64,000 nucleotides of DNA from Rhodamnia argentea. Taxonomy: Eukaryota > Streptophyta > Magnoliopsida > Myrtales > Myrtaceae. The notes under the pieces were generated by a model. The model saw only the letters and a program-made list of their open reading frames with translations. It made no database searches and was not told where the DNA came from. How positions within the stretch are numbered: the first letter of the stretch is position 1; every line of letters begins with the position of its first letter. The position numbers and the translations under genes are program-made. Positions 1 through 11,404 of the stretch are shown in pieces. The stretch spans positions 33,362,934-33,426,933 of the forward strand of contig NC_063151.1 of assembly GCF_020921035.1 (NCBI RefSeq). Reading direction: 5' to 3'.

Positions 1-2979
1 CGTATCTTCCTCCGCTCATGACTCAACAGTACCCATCAACCCCACCTCCACCACCACCACCACTTCCTCCCCCACCTAACTTTAACTAACCAACCGCTTG
101 TTTTCTCCTACACTTGCGTACTCCTTTCTTTTCGCATATTTATATTTCAGCAGCAGATTCGGCTACCTACCCATCCAAAACATGTCACATGCCTTCTCTC
201 TCTTCCCCTCCAATCAAACAGATGCTTCACATTCCCATCCAGCATGGGAAATCAATTCTTATTCACAATTGTTTTTCAATTCTTCTTGCGTGTGATTCTC
301 CCCAAAATGCCCTACACACACACACACTCAATCTCTAGCAGCTTCAATCTCACACAATCAGCTGTACTTCACCATTGTTATTATTGATTTTTTTTTTCAG
401 AAGGGAGTTGGTATGTGTAGGTGGGGATAGATCCATCATTTTCCCCTTGGACCCCATCTATTCAGATTCCTCCATGCACATGGCTCTTCAAATAATATAA
501 GGTACGGAAAAATATAAATTTATACACCTGCGATAAATTTATCCCCAACTAATCTTATCCCAATTTGATATAACCATAATAAATTTTTCCTTCGTTAAAT
601 TTTATCGTCAAATTGCTGAGTTGGATGACACGTGACAGTTGACGGTAGTTTTTACCCTCCATTTATCATCGATGTACCAATTTGAAATTTTTCGTGATAT
701 TAACCTAATTTAACGGAAAATAACAAATGGTGAAATTTGTCACATGTGCATCATTTTGGGTTTTTGATGGTCAAAAAAAAATTTTGGAATAAATTTATCA
801 AATACGTATCAATTTGAAATTTTTCGTTGTATTAACTTTATAATATATCATTCATCATCGTCATCTGATTAGGGGTTGCTTGCTGCTTGGTTGGTCTAAC
901 TTCAGACACTAGAATAATAATTTTTCGTGCTTTTTGCATAACTAATGTTTCTAGAAGACGTCGAACTAAACCATGGTTTGAAGAACCCTGATCTGTGCTG
1001 TCGACCTCATCAGTCTTTTGTTATTAATTTCTCTGTTAGTGCTCGGTGAGGACAAAAAGGAAGGTTTTATTCCACGTGAAAGCTGGTGAGCCGATTGAAT
1101 TTGACACATCTTTGAAAAAACTTTATGTTTTGCTTTATCATTCTTATTTTGAACTAAGCTCCGCAAATGGCAGAGCAGAACTACATTCAAACCACCTTTT
1201 TCTTTCCCTTTTTTAATTCTCTTGGCTTTTGAATCAGGGTGATATTGTGATGAAAAATTAAAAAAATGCGACCGGTCCGATCTGATTCCCCATCTTTGAA
1301 ATTGGGAAACGACCCTCCCGATCCGGTTTTTGATTCCAGAGTGGGACCGAACTGGATCGGGAACCGATTACCCCTAGTATGAATTGGTGTGGTTGAGTTT
1401 TGCAATAGTTTCGCCAAAATTTCACTATTCTTCTTTGCTTTTTGTGTGCCCTGGGAACATGCAACTTGTCTTGAGCAACTAATGAAGTTTGTTGGGTAAC
1501 ATGTACCAACTTCAATTTTCTTACGAGTGCCCTAGTCTAGTACTACAAAGAACTACTAAGTCAAACTTTTCTTTATTGGTAAGATTGTGGTTTGGAGTAA
1601 TGTGAGAATTTGGTGAGGATCTTTGTTTCGAATCACAACTCTTTTGTTCGTTCCATTTTCTAACTATTGCGTATTGCGCAACATTTGAATGAAATCATTA
1701 GAGACGATCGTTTATTGCCCACGTGTTGTCCACACACAACTTAAAGAGTCATAAGGTCCGGCTATCGAATCCGACATCAAATAGGCCGAGCTTCGAATTG
1801 TTCCAATGTGCATTTCCATTCGAGTTTTCCGGGAGTTTATAAGTTGAATAAGAAACTCCTGTAAGTTTGGCACGGATCATGCATGGTCTGCCTATTTTTC
1901 GATTGAAAGATTCTTGTAAACTTGTGTGAGTTTGACTTCTGCTCTCAGATTGGATTTATCATAAGGCTTTGAACTCCCAAAATGGGAGTGGAATTCAATA
2001 ACAAAAGCAATGAAAATCCTTCAAAAGCAACAAAATAAGTTCAAGTTGAAGTGAGCTACAGTTTGAAAAGCGTTTGTGTTGGCGGTGGGCATTTGGAGAA
2101 AACCAGGGTTGCTCAACCTGCAATCCCATGTGCAGCGATTAGAGACCTTTTTGGTCATACCTTGTTGGTCTCGAAAAGCTAAAATAGGGGTTGCGCATGG
2201 TGTGTCAAAAACTTTTCCCACTAAAACAAGTTTCGCTACATAACCGTGGATGAGTCGATCAATGATATAAAATCTCCTGTTCCAAGAAGAAATTCTCCAA
2301 AAAAAAAATTAAAGAAAAAGAAGAAGTTGTTCTGCCAACGCATCAGTCACTAAAACAAAAAGGTTCTGACATATCCTTAAGCCTGAGTGAGCTGTTCCTC
2401 TGTGTTTGCCCCCACCGGGACTGATCTGATGAATCACTTTTTCCACATCACAACATCCCTAAATCCGAGCTTTCTCAATCAGCATGCAGATGATGATAAA
2501 GCCCACATGGGCCAAACGATGGTGTGTTTGTTTGACTTTGATCTTTCTTTTTTGCAAGAAATTTATTGAATGTACAGATCAAGATGTGATGTGGGGTCAT
2601 CCATCCCCTGTCATCTGCGAGGACTTTGCTCATTCACGGTAGCCAAAAGTTGAAATGAACGGTGATCCTACTTTGCATCTTTTGATTCACCAAAATGAAA
2701 CAACCCTTTATTTCTCTGACTTTTTTTGGTTCCTTGCAGTAGTTTTTAACAAGTGAAACAAAATGAAAATCGTCAGCAAGACATTCTAAAATAAGTTGGA
2801 AGAACGAAAGGGTGAGAAAGGAAGACAGAGAGGATTGAATCGGTAGCAGGCTTGATTCAGTTCAGGCAGGTGACAGAAGCGAGTGAGCATTTATACTTAT
2901 CAGAAATATTACAGACTAAAGTTTTAGTCTTTCTGTTTCTTTCTTCTTCTTTCCCGAATGACTATGAACCTAACTGCGT
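1..2979. other. Intergenic region, no supported gene
   Basis: I find no recognisable coding region here. Open frames are short, overlap on both strands and match no family I know. The stretch holds one truncated inverted-repeat element (about 505-850) and a GC-richer patch at about 1265-1380 with alternating CCGGT/GATCGG words, resembling the subterminal sequence of hAT-type elements. The last 100 bases are probably the 3' UTR of the neighbouring MYB gene. Nothing else stands out. Confidence 0.5.
505..850. repeat. Truncated copy of a dispersed inverted-repeat element (family 1)
   Basis: The stretch is built from the recurring words 'gataaatttatcc', 'caatttgaaatttttcg' and a terminal 'gtattaac'. 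The same words build the larger elements at 31701-32245, 33240-33860 and 42070-42985. In those copies one end reads GTTAATACCA and the other TGGTATTAAC, so the family has inverted termini. This copy lacks a clear left terminus. It looks like a non-autonomous DNA element; the superfamily is not determined. Confidence 0.5.
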
Positions 2980-4081
2980 CTAGTATCCAAAGAAGCCGTC
3001 GTTGCTCTGGCAATTCCGACACATCCCGCCTCCGCTCCGAGACCCCAACTGGCAGCATAAGCACACCGTTGCTGCCGCAGCCGTCGCGGGCGTTTGCACG
3101 ATGAAGAACGGGTAGGGGGGCTCCTGAAGCTTAGACTCTGCCGTGTTCGCAGTCACCGAGGAGGGGTTGCGGTGGAGCTCGTGACAAGATGGGGCCAGGC
3201 CAATCGAGAGGTCCAAGTTGAGCTCGCCTCCGCTCTGGGCTTGCCGTCGATTTAGCGGCCGCTTCAGCTCCTCGTCGGTGGTAGTGCCGCTGCTCGTCGT
3301 GCAGTGGTTGTCTTCCCGGGGAGGCTCCGCCTTGGGCTCGAGCTTCTCGCAGCCGTAGTAGCCGTTGCCGTTGTGCTCGCGATCGAGGCTCGAGCTGATG
3401 AGGCTGATTTCCGCGACGGGCAAGGAGGGAGGGGAGGCCGCGGAGGAGGTGAGGGGGCGGTGGGTCTGGGGGTCGATTCCCTGGCTGATGAGCTTGCGCT
3501 TGATGTGGGTGTTCCAGTAGTTCTTGATCTCGTTGTCGGTTCTTCCGGGCAACCTCCCGGCGATCAGAGACCATCTGAAAATGATGGGGGGTAAATTTCA
3601 GAACTCAAAAGAGTTAAAATTATCTATCGGAAAGCAAGGAACAGAGCCATCATCATCCGCCACGAGACAGCTCGTCAAAAAGAGAACATTTTTGAAAACG
3701 GAACGGCACGAACTTGTTGCCGAGCAAGCTGTGGAGCTTGATGATGAGCTCGTCTTCTTCCTCGGTGAAGTTGCCGCGCTTGAGGTCGGGGCGGAGGTAG
3801 TTGATCCACCTTAGCCGGCAACTTTTGCCGCACCTGAGAAGACCTGGAGAAAGCAAAACGATTGAAGAACAAGAACCCAGTCTCAAACACCAAAAAGAAG
3901 AACTTTCATCTCAAGCGCTGTGGAGAAAGAAATCATTTTTAAAAGTACCGGCAGCTTTGGGGAGGGAACGCCAGCAGCCTTCGCCGTGGAGGCGGATGTA
4001 GTGGATGAGGCGCTGGTCTTCCTCCTTGGTCCACGCGCCCTTGTTGGTGTGCGCCTTCTCGCAGCAAGGGGATCGTCCCAT
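2980..4081 (-). CDS. R2R3-MYB transcription factor, subgroup 4 (MYB4-like repressor), complete
   Basis: Three exons join in frame: 4081-3949, 3843-3714 and 3574-2980, giving 285 aa. The introns are 105 and 139 bp with GT-AG ends. The start [15 protein letters not shown] is the canonical plant R2R3-MYB N-terminus. R2 tryptophans are at about 17, 37 and 57, followed by R3. The R3 helix fits the bHLH-binding signature [DE]Lx2[RK]x3Lx6Lx3R. After the DNA-binding domain come the subgroup 4 C1 motif ([11 protein letters not shown]), an LNLDL EAR repression motif at about 206-210, and a C4 zinc-finger-like cluster at 259-276 (C-x-CC-x10-C-x2-C). Family knowledge: subgroup 4 members are nuclear repressors of phenylpropanoid/lignin genes that act with bHLH partners. 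I infer that role here. Intron positions match the usual plant MYB structure. A hAT element lies 460 bp upstream of the ATG. Confidence 0.95.
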
Positions 4082-4355
4082 GGTGATGGATGGGAGGAGG
4101 CGCTCAAGAACCGCCAAAAAAAGAGAGAGATGGAGATGGGAGGGAAGAGGGAATGGGGGATTTGATTCTCGAGTGTGGAAGAATTAAAGTTGTGGGTGGT
4201 GGGCAAGAGAGAGAGGAAATGAGCCAATAGACTCGATCCTGGTTGCCCCTTTTGAGGAAGAGAAGAGAAGGAAGAAAGAGAGAGAGATTTGACCGATTTG
4301 ATGAGAAAGACAAGTGGTCACAACACGAGAGAGAGCAAGAGAGAGAGAAAAAGGG

Positions 4356-4387
4356 CTTCTTCTTCTTCTTCTTCTTCTTCTTCTTCT
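4356..4387. repeat. (CTT)n microsatellite in the MYB upstream/5' UTR region
   Basis: About ten uninterrupted CTT triplets occur on the plus strand, which is (GAA)n in the sense of the MYB gene. They lie 275-306 bp upstream of its start codon. The tract probably sits in the core promoter or 5' UTR. Length polymorphism is likely. Confidence 0.9.
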
Positions 4388-4509
4388 GATAAGGTAGGTA
4401 GCTCTACTTTTCACGTCACATACATGGCCACGCGCCCCTTCCTCTCTCTTTCAAAATATTAATAATGGGAATCTCAGAAATTTCGAATCAGAAAAAGAGC
4501 TGAGGAAGT

Positions 4510-4532
4510 AGGAGGAGGAGGAGGAGGAGGAG
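4510..4532. repeat. (GGA)n microsatellite abutting the hAT target site
   Basis: Purine-rich GGA/GAG triplets run directly into the left target-site duplication of the hAT element at 4533. The tract lies on the MYB-proximal side of the insertion. Confidence 0.85.
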
Positions 4533-4540
4533 GTCGTGAT

Positions 4541-7474
4541 GAGAGGTGATCACGGACCAATTTGGGCTCAAAAGGGGCTCGGAATCAGCCCGTAGATCAG
4601 GCTCGCCGGTTTCGAACCGAAATAGGCCCGGCTCTCATAAGCCATTTACGGTTCCTCCGAATTTGGAACATGCAGTTCCGAGCCGATTCCGAACCACCCA
4701 ATTAGCCATTGTGCTACTTAAAAATTAAGAAGGGAAAGAGCCCCTACGGGCCGCGGGCCTGATTTGACCGTTGCAATGCAACGGATCCTTATTATTATTT
4801 TTTCCATAATTTATTACAACTATCCCAAATATCTATAAACACCCCTCCCCTCTTTTATTTTTTCTCACAAATTCTCACAAATTCTCTCAATCTGCTCAAT
4901 TCTCTCAATCCCCGCTCAATTCTCTCAATTTCCCGAATCCGCTTTCCTCTCGATTCTCTAAAAAAAAATGGCAAGTGGAAGTAAATTTGACGATAGGGGA
5001 AAGAGCGTGATGCGAATAGGGAAATCCGATTATCCTCAACCTCATGAATATGATTCTCGTGAATTTGCATGTTGGGTAGACGGAGATCATAATATCAACG
5101 TTATTCCCAATGTCGAGTACGTCCCAACGCAAGAAAGTCTTCATCCTCTTATCAGTATTGAAGAAATGTCGACAATACAGGAGTCGGAACGGGAGGGTAC
5201 ATTCAACATATTGAAACACTTCACAAATGAACATTTAGACGAAAATAAGTATCACATAAAATGTAAATATTGTGGGACAACATACAATTTTATAAGTGGA
5301 AGAGGCTATGAAATATTTAAACGGCATCTGAGGTCAAAACATGTGACGCAAGCGGGGATCGATAGCGGCCAACAACAAATTTTCGGGTACGTTAATCCTA
5401 ACACTCTTCATTTATTTCATTACAATAAAAAATTTTATAAAGAAACATTAGCTCAATATGTTGTCATTGATCGTTTACCGTTTAATGTTGGTGAAAATTT
5501 TGGTTTTATTTTTTTTATAAACACTGCATGTACTCCGCAAGTAAAACCATTTTCGAGAAATACTCTTAAATGGAAAATTTTTGTGCTTTATAAAAAAGGA
5601 AAAAAAGATTTGAAATTTTTTTTTACGAATTTCAATGGACGTGTATATATAGGTAGCAATATTTGGAGTGATCTTTGGTAAACTCATTCTTATATGGATA
5701 TCACATGTCATTGGATATGTGACGATTGGAACGCCCAAAAAAGAGTTATTGCATTCCGAATTTTTTATGATAGGCATATGACCAATAATATTTATAGAGT
5801 AATTATGTAAGTTTTAGAAGAATATAATTTGATTAATAAATTTTTTTCAATTGGTTTTGATAATGCGACGGCAAATACCGCTTCCATTCCCGATTTATAA
5901 AAGATTTGTAAATCCGCTCTTGGTGGATAATTTTTTCACATTAGATGTGCTTATTATGTTTTAAATTTATGTGTACAAAATAGTTTATGAACTTTTAATA
6001 CTTTTCTCAGCGCAATAAAGAAAACAATTCAATTTTTATGGAAACATCCCCAAATTATGAAAGAATGGGGTAGATTTTGTAAATCAAATAGAAGAACACC
6101 AAAAAAAATTTCAAAAGATATTCCGACTCGTTGGAATTTTACCTACGAGTTGCTTAATCAATCTTTTGCTTATAAATATTTACTATGTTCGTTTATTTCG
6201 AATAATGTTTCTGAAATTAATTTATTCCCACAAGATTCAGATATTTGCAAAAAAAAAAATAGATTTTTTAAAATTTTTTAACGATGCAACTTATAGTTTA
6301 TCTGGTGTTTATTGTCCTACTACACATTTATTTTTAATAGAGTGTTTTAATATTACTGGTGTTTTTGAAGAATATGAAAAAGATGATCAATTAGCTCCGA
6401 CTATTATAGCAATGCGAGGAAAATAGCTGCTTTATTATACCGAAATTCCTCTTATTTATTTGGTTATTTTGTTCTCGATCCACGTATGAAATTAGATGAT
6501 TTAGGTGATTATCTGAATAGCTATTATGAATGTTTACATTTGAATAAATAGTAAATGTTAGAATTATATAAGCCACGGTTAAAGACGTAATAGTAGAATT
6601 GTATAGCGAATTTTGTAGTATATATGATTTAGGTGATAGTAGATATTCCCAACCTAATGATGTATAAAGCGGAGAGAGTAGTAAAATTAGTAAAGGGTAT
6701 AAAATACCGATAAGTAGGAAAAAAAGATAAAATGGAGTAACATGTAATATTTCTGAAATAGAGATCTATTTAACTATTTCTTTTGAGTTTGGTGAATCCG
6801 AAGATACAGATTTTCCAATTTTAGAGTGGTGGAAGAGGCATCCAACTCAATTCTCAACCCTCGTTCTCATCGCAAGATAGATTTTAGCAACTCATTGTTC
6901 AACAGTTGCGGTTGAACAAGCATGTAGTGATTGACGATTAATTTTAGACGATCGACGTTCAAGATTACATCTGAATTCGGTGGAGGCTCAAGCCTATCTC
7001 GATGATTGGACAAATGCTCAATTTCAACAACAAGAGATGGATCACAATGCAAAAGCCGAATTCTTCGACGATGGTGATGGAAATACCACATTCACAACTA
7101 CCGGAATGGGTAGCGACGATCAACGATGAGGTAAGTCGGGGTTATCAAAGGTAAAAAAATTACATGGGTTTTTATTCTTCTATCCCCAATAAGATATGTA
7201 GGCATTTAATAATAATTCATTAAGTTCAAGCCCCCTCCCCTTCCTTTTTTTTTTCGCTCTCAAATTTGATTACAATGTATAATTTGATGATAATTTATAT
7301 TTGATAATTTATTTTTTCATTTCATAATTTATTATTTAAAAATTAAATATATAAATCGAAATCGGAACAAGCCCTTGAATTGGCTTGGAATCAGACCGCC
7401 CCTTAAGGGGCCAATTCCTATTCGGGGGTGGCCACGAACCGGAACCAGCCGGTTCTGAACCATGGCCATCTCTA
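4541..7474 (+). mobile_element. hAT-superfamily DNA transposon, full length but decayed
   Basis: A 2934-bp element is bounded by an exact 8-bp direct repeat GTCGTGAT (4533-4540 and 7475-7482), the duplication length typical of hAT. The outermost bases are an imperfect inverted repeat: left GAGAGGTGATCACGG and, on the reverse strand from the right, TAGAGATGGCCATGG. Subterminal sequence is rich in GGTTCC/CCGGAACC words at both ends, as in plant hAT elements. Inside lies one transposase gene on the plus strand (4968-7129) with several stops and shifts, so the copy cannot mobilise itself. It sits in the upstream region of the subgroup 4 MYB gene. Confidence 0.92.
4968..7129 (+). pseudogene. hAT transposase (BED zinc finger / RICESLEEPER-like), degenerate
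   Basis: The reading frame opens with MASGSKFDDRGKS. At about residues 90-120 it contains a BED-type finger (C-KYC spacing, then H-x4-H in RHLRSKH). The first 237 codons are open to a stop at 5681. The same frame then continues with recognisable hAT core sequence (THSYMDITCHWI, later FFHIRCAYYVLNL) interrupted by stops. An A-run near 6250 shifts the frame by one. The C-terminal hAT dimerisation region is visible at about 6790-7060 (ILEWWKRHP, then LDDRRSRLHLNSVEA). A working protein would be about 650-720 aa. At least five stops plus frameshifts make this a pseudogene. Confidence 0.9.
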
Positions 7475-7924
7475 GTCGTGATGGTCTATGATGCTTCGGT
7501 TTGTTTCAATACATAGTGAAATTCATTTTCGTATTCCATCTCATTGCAAATTATAAAAAAACAAAAAATTATGCTCTCTTCTTCATTGGGATTGGCTACA
7601 CCCCGCCCTCGCCCCTAACACATATTTTCATAACCTGTGACGATGGATTACGCAAAATCTTGCATGTCATTCCTCTCTAAGCACTTTGTACGTATAGCCT
7701 TACTCTAAAATTATGTGAGTAATTAGAATGAAATACCTGCCTACGCAAAATTACTAGAGAAATGCCGATATCTTATTAGCTGAAACCTTTCTTCTTTAAT
7801 GTGTTTGACACGTAGTGTAGTAGAGTGATCCCCTTGCAGTTTATAAGAAAAATCTATTCTTTTAATAAAACACAAAGAACTCTCAAGGGTGCTAAGTGGT
7901 TCAATTAGGACATACTATGTTTTT

Positions 7925-8575
7925 GGAAAAACTACCAAAACAGTCTTAAACCTATTACAACTGTGTTAATTCAGTCCAAATTTTTTTCTTTTGACAAATT
8001 GAGTTATAAACCTTTTGCATTTATGCCGATTCGGTCCATTCGTCTAACTTTAGCTTGTCGGTGCTGACGTGAATAAATTTTTTAATTAATATTTAAATAA
8101 TTCTTTAATAATTAATTTATTTATTCCTTCTCATTCTTCTTCCAACCGGTCATTGATCCGATGATCGGTTAGAGATGAGGGCGAGGTCGATCCTTGCTCA
8201 GCCATGGCGAGGCTTGGCCCTCGCCTCCAGTTGGTTGCCAATCTAGCGATCCACCATAGGAAGAAGAAGAAAACAAAAAAAAAAAAAAGAGAAAAAAAAA
8301 ATAAAAGGCTCGGCCCTCGCCTCCAGTGGGTCACCTATCTAGCGATCCCCTAGGAAAGAAGGATAAATTAAAAGTGAAATAAAAATAAAAATCTAAAAAA
8401 ATTAAAATATTATTAAAAATTGCCATGTTAGTGCCGACTGATTTAAATTGGTAGGATGGAGTGAATTGGAACAAATGTAAAAACTTTATGACTCAATTGG
8501 AAAAAAAAAGATTTTGCACTGAATTGACATAATTACAATAAATGTTTAAGATTCTAATTTGACAATTTTTCATGA
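7925..8575. mobile_element. Long-terminal-inverted-repeat non-autonomous element (family 2)
   Basis: The left arm starts AACTACCAAAACAGTCTTAA and continues through 'aattcagtcc' and 'tttgcatttatgccgattc'. The right arm, read on the minus strand, repeats the same order: 'aattgtcaaattag...cttaaac', 'gtcaattcagtgc', 'tttttacatttgttccaattc'. The arms are about 130 bp each and enclose a GC-richer core with short direct repeats (GGCTCGGCCCTCGCCTCCAG). Related copies lie at 33983-34640 and 43119-43815. Long inverted repeats with a captured-looking GC-rich core suggest a Mutator-like or foldback element. I could not fix a target-site duplication. Confidence 0.65.
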
Positions 8576-9055
8576 TAATTTCTAGTGCGTTTGAGATCTT
8601 AATTCTAATTATAGTGCTCAGGATCTTATTTAGTAGATTCAGAACATGACAACAACTGATTTTACGATTTCAAACATGGGGCCCACAGTATCAGCGTTTG
8701 TAATTTAACCAGGGAAAGAAAATCGATGGGGGCGGGGTGGGTCCGGATCAACTGTTTTGCCACGTGGAACATTCTGTGGGCCAGTTTAACCCCAACCCCC
8801 AAACCCAACCCCACCCAACCCTAGTTAAGCTCTCTCATTTACACGCACAGATCACATGGTGCAACAATCAAAATAGGGACGAAAGTTAAGTGACCTTTTC
8901 AAAAGTCATGAAGAAAGGAAAAGGGCCACATTAACTCGAGCCCCATTAATTTTTTCAGCTGATTATATTTAATCGTAAAACGTTCACCACGTGTCAGTCC
9001 GTCTAGACAAATGCGCGCCACATCAGCTGCTGACGTGGCGCTATGATACATTTTC

Positions 9056-9074
9056 AAGAGAGAGAGAGAGAGAG
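9056..9074. repeat. (AG)n microsatellite
   Basis: About nine to ten AG dinucleotides, followed by purine-rich GA sequence. Confidence 0.9.
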
Positions 9075-9849
9075 ATTGATTTTGGAAGGAGAGAGACAAA
9101 AATAAAATTTTACCTTCTTTCTTTGTTCCTCGTTCTTGAACCACTACTTTTGGAGAGTCGAAGCATCCACAAGAAACGAGCTTTTGGATGTTTGGTTTGG
9201 AATGGCTAGTGTTGAGAACTAGCAAAAGGGCAGCACCAAATTCCGGCCGATGTGGCGATTACTTCTTTCGCGCTTTTGGCGAATCTGCCGTATTAAATAG
9301 GAAAAGACCCTCAAAACAATTGAGGCCGACTTGAAATATTTTTTGGGAGACATACAGGAATGGAGACCTGCTTGGATTCAGCAGAGACCTCAAACCTCAT
9401 TCATTCGTACTACATCGCTATTCTCCTAAAGTGATTTAGGTAATACCATTCGAACCGTAAAGGAAGCTCGTTCGGGTGATTACACAGTTTATTTTGCATT
9501 GATACGTCTATTCCTCCAAATTATTTAAGCCAAACAGGTGCAATGGAGCAGCTGTTGAATTCTAGTGTGCTTTAGTGGGATGTGATTGGAAAGCTAGTTG
9601 AGAACCTGCCTTGGATGTAGAAGGGGTTCTAGATGTACTCAAGACTTATCAGGTTTAGATTGGGCTACCCAAAATTTGGCCAAGAAACAAAAGCTTGAGC
9701 CTCCAAAAAGGCGATAGTAGTTGTTGTTGTTGTTTTTTTTTTTTTTTGAAGGTGATAGGTTAGGACAATCAATAAGAGGCTTAAAAAATAGGGTACAAGA
9801 TCGTTTTCTTTCCTATGTATCCCTCGTTTTAATTTTTCAGTTTGTCATT

Positions 9850-10135
9850 TTATTGGAATAAGTGCGTTAAAAATTCTAAAACTTATCACAAAAGTGTAAT
9901 GAAATTTTAAAACTTTCAAAGAGTGAAATTAAATCCTAAAACTCGTCACGAAAGTACAATCGAGTCCTAATCGATTGCACTTTTATGACGAGTTTTAGAG
10001 CTTGATTGCACCATTTGAAATTTTTAGAACTCTAATTGTACTTTCGTGATAAGTTTTAAGACTTGATTGCATTTATTGAACGTTTTAGGACTCAATTGCA
10101 TTTTCTGACAAATTTAGAATTTCCAATGCAATTTT
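9850..10135. repeat. Palindromic (foldback) repeat
   Basis: The words 'cctaaaactcgtcacgaaagt' and 'atgacgagttttagagcttg' face each other around a centre near 9970, and outer words repeat the pattern in inverted order (for example 'aaaacttatcacaaaagtg' against 'ctttcgtgataagttttaa'). About 140 bp on each side can pair. This is typical of a degenerate foldback MITE. Transcription across it would give a long hairpin. Confidence 0.7.
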
Positions 10136-10228
10136 TTTTTTTTACGGTCCGAATAAAATGGCAGAGAGGTTCACTCACAGAAGGGGTATATCTAAAGAGA
10201 GAATGTACACGCATGTATTTATGGATTA

Positions 10229-10231
<3 letters not shown>

Positions 10232-10262
<31 letters not shown>
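10232..10262. repeat. (AG)n microsatellite
   Basis: About fifteen uninterrupted AG dinucleotides, the longest dinucleotide tract that I noticed in the window. Confidence 0.95.
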
Positions 10263-10264
<2 letters not shown>

Positions 10265-11404
10265 ACATTGGATTAATGAATTAGGCAGACGCACTTAACT
10301 TGTTGCACCTACTTTGTTACGTGTAAGCTGAAGGTTTCCCAGGCAGGGCAGGCACAAGTCAAAGACGTCACTCCTTGGCCAACCGTTCACTGCACATTCT
10401 ACAATTTTTGAGATCCATGTCATGCAGTAAACCCTTAATCGATTAAATCCCCGTCTACTTCCAGCCAGTGACATCAGACAGAAAATCCCAACATCACCAC
10501 TTCTATCAGGAATAGATGAAAGGTTGACTCTATCAAGTAAAAAATCCCTTAAGAGATGGAGAGGCAATATTTCCATCTATCCATGCTAAAACTACGAAAA
10601 AATGACCAGAGAGAAGTCTCTCTCAAAATCTGTATACATTATCATGAGACGTTTCGACTTTTCTCAGAACCCGATTGTAACTGGCGAATTCACACTTCGA
10701 TAACATATCAGATACTGATAGGCCCTGCTCATCTCCCGGAAAGAGAGCGGATTGCTAATCGTATCTGTATGTTCTCGTGCACTAATGTGTACGGCACGAC
10801 AGCAGAACATGCACCTGGGTTGGCTATTTAAAACCTGTCATGACTCACAACGATAGAGTAAAAAACATCATGAAAATGTAAGACAAAGTAGAAAGCAAAA
10901 TCACAATGAAAATCCACTGAACTTAAAGAATAATCTACAAGTGGGTCCTCCGGGTGCATAAAAGTACATGATTTGGTCATTCCATTGCAACTCTGACGAT
11001 GACCATGCTCTCAGACAGATAGCAGATCTAAGCAAACAGCATGTAACCTACAGGCATTTGATAGATAGACAAGAAAAGAACACAGGCTCACCTCAATCCA
11101 CATGAGGGAGAAGCCATGCCACTTGATTTTTATACGATAACTAACTTTAATTTCTCATCTTCCAATCATTTTCAGGACCCATAATTTCAGGGGCACTATC
11201 TAAAATATAAAAGAATTTGTACTTGGAAGAGCAGTTACAGTGGCCAAAGAGTTGGAGAGAATCAAAATTAGCCTTTCCCTTGTGATAAAAGAATTGACAT
11301 TTACAAAATCACCGTGTGATACTCTATAACACACAACGAGTGATAAACTTGTAACCTATACGACACGTATCCTTACAATATTCCAGATGATTGTTATTCT
11401 TATA

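Larger units (their letters stand above)
7483..11404. other. Intergenic region between MYB/hAT and the O-fucosyltransferase gene
   Basis: I see no supported gene. The stretch contains an inverted-repeat element (7925-8575), a palindromic element (9850-10135), two GA microsatellites, and three ACGT-core promoter words in 280 bp (about 8759, 8988 and 9033). The block 9350-9700 is not obviously repetitive and has no long frame. The last several hundred bases before 11405 may be 3' UTR of the neighbouring gene. Confidence 0.5.

Noticed and set aside
1265..1390. CCGGT/GATCGG-rich patch, first read as a possible gene start
   Set aside because: Its composition matches the subterminal sequence of hAT-type elements. 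No complete element or target duplication could be fixed, so it is not listed as a transposon.
3131..4227. Several frames of 70-147 codons on both strands around the MYB gene
   Set aside because: They overlap the three verified MYB exons in other frames or on the opposite strand.
10295..10576. 93-codon minus-strand frame
   Set aside because: No recognisable motif and no splice connection to the neighbouring gene. It may be 3' UTR or chance.
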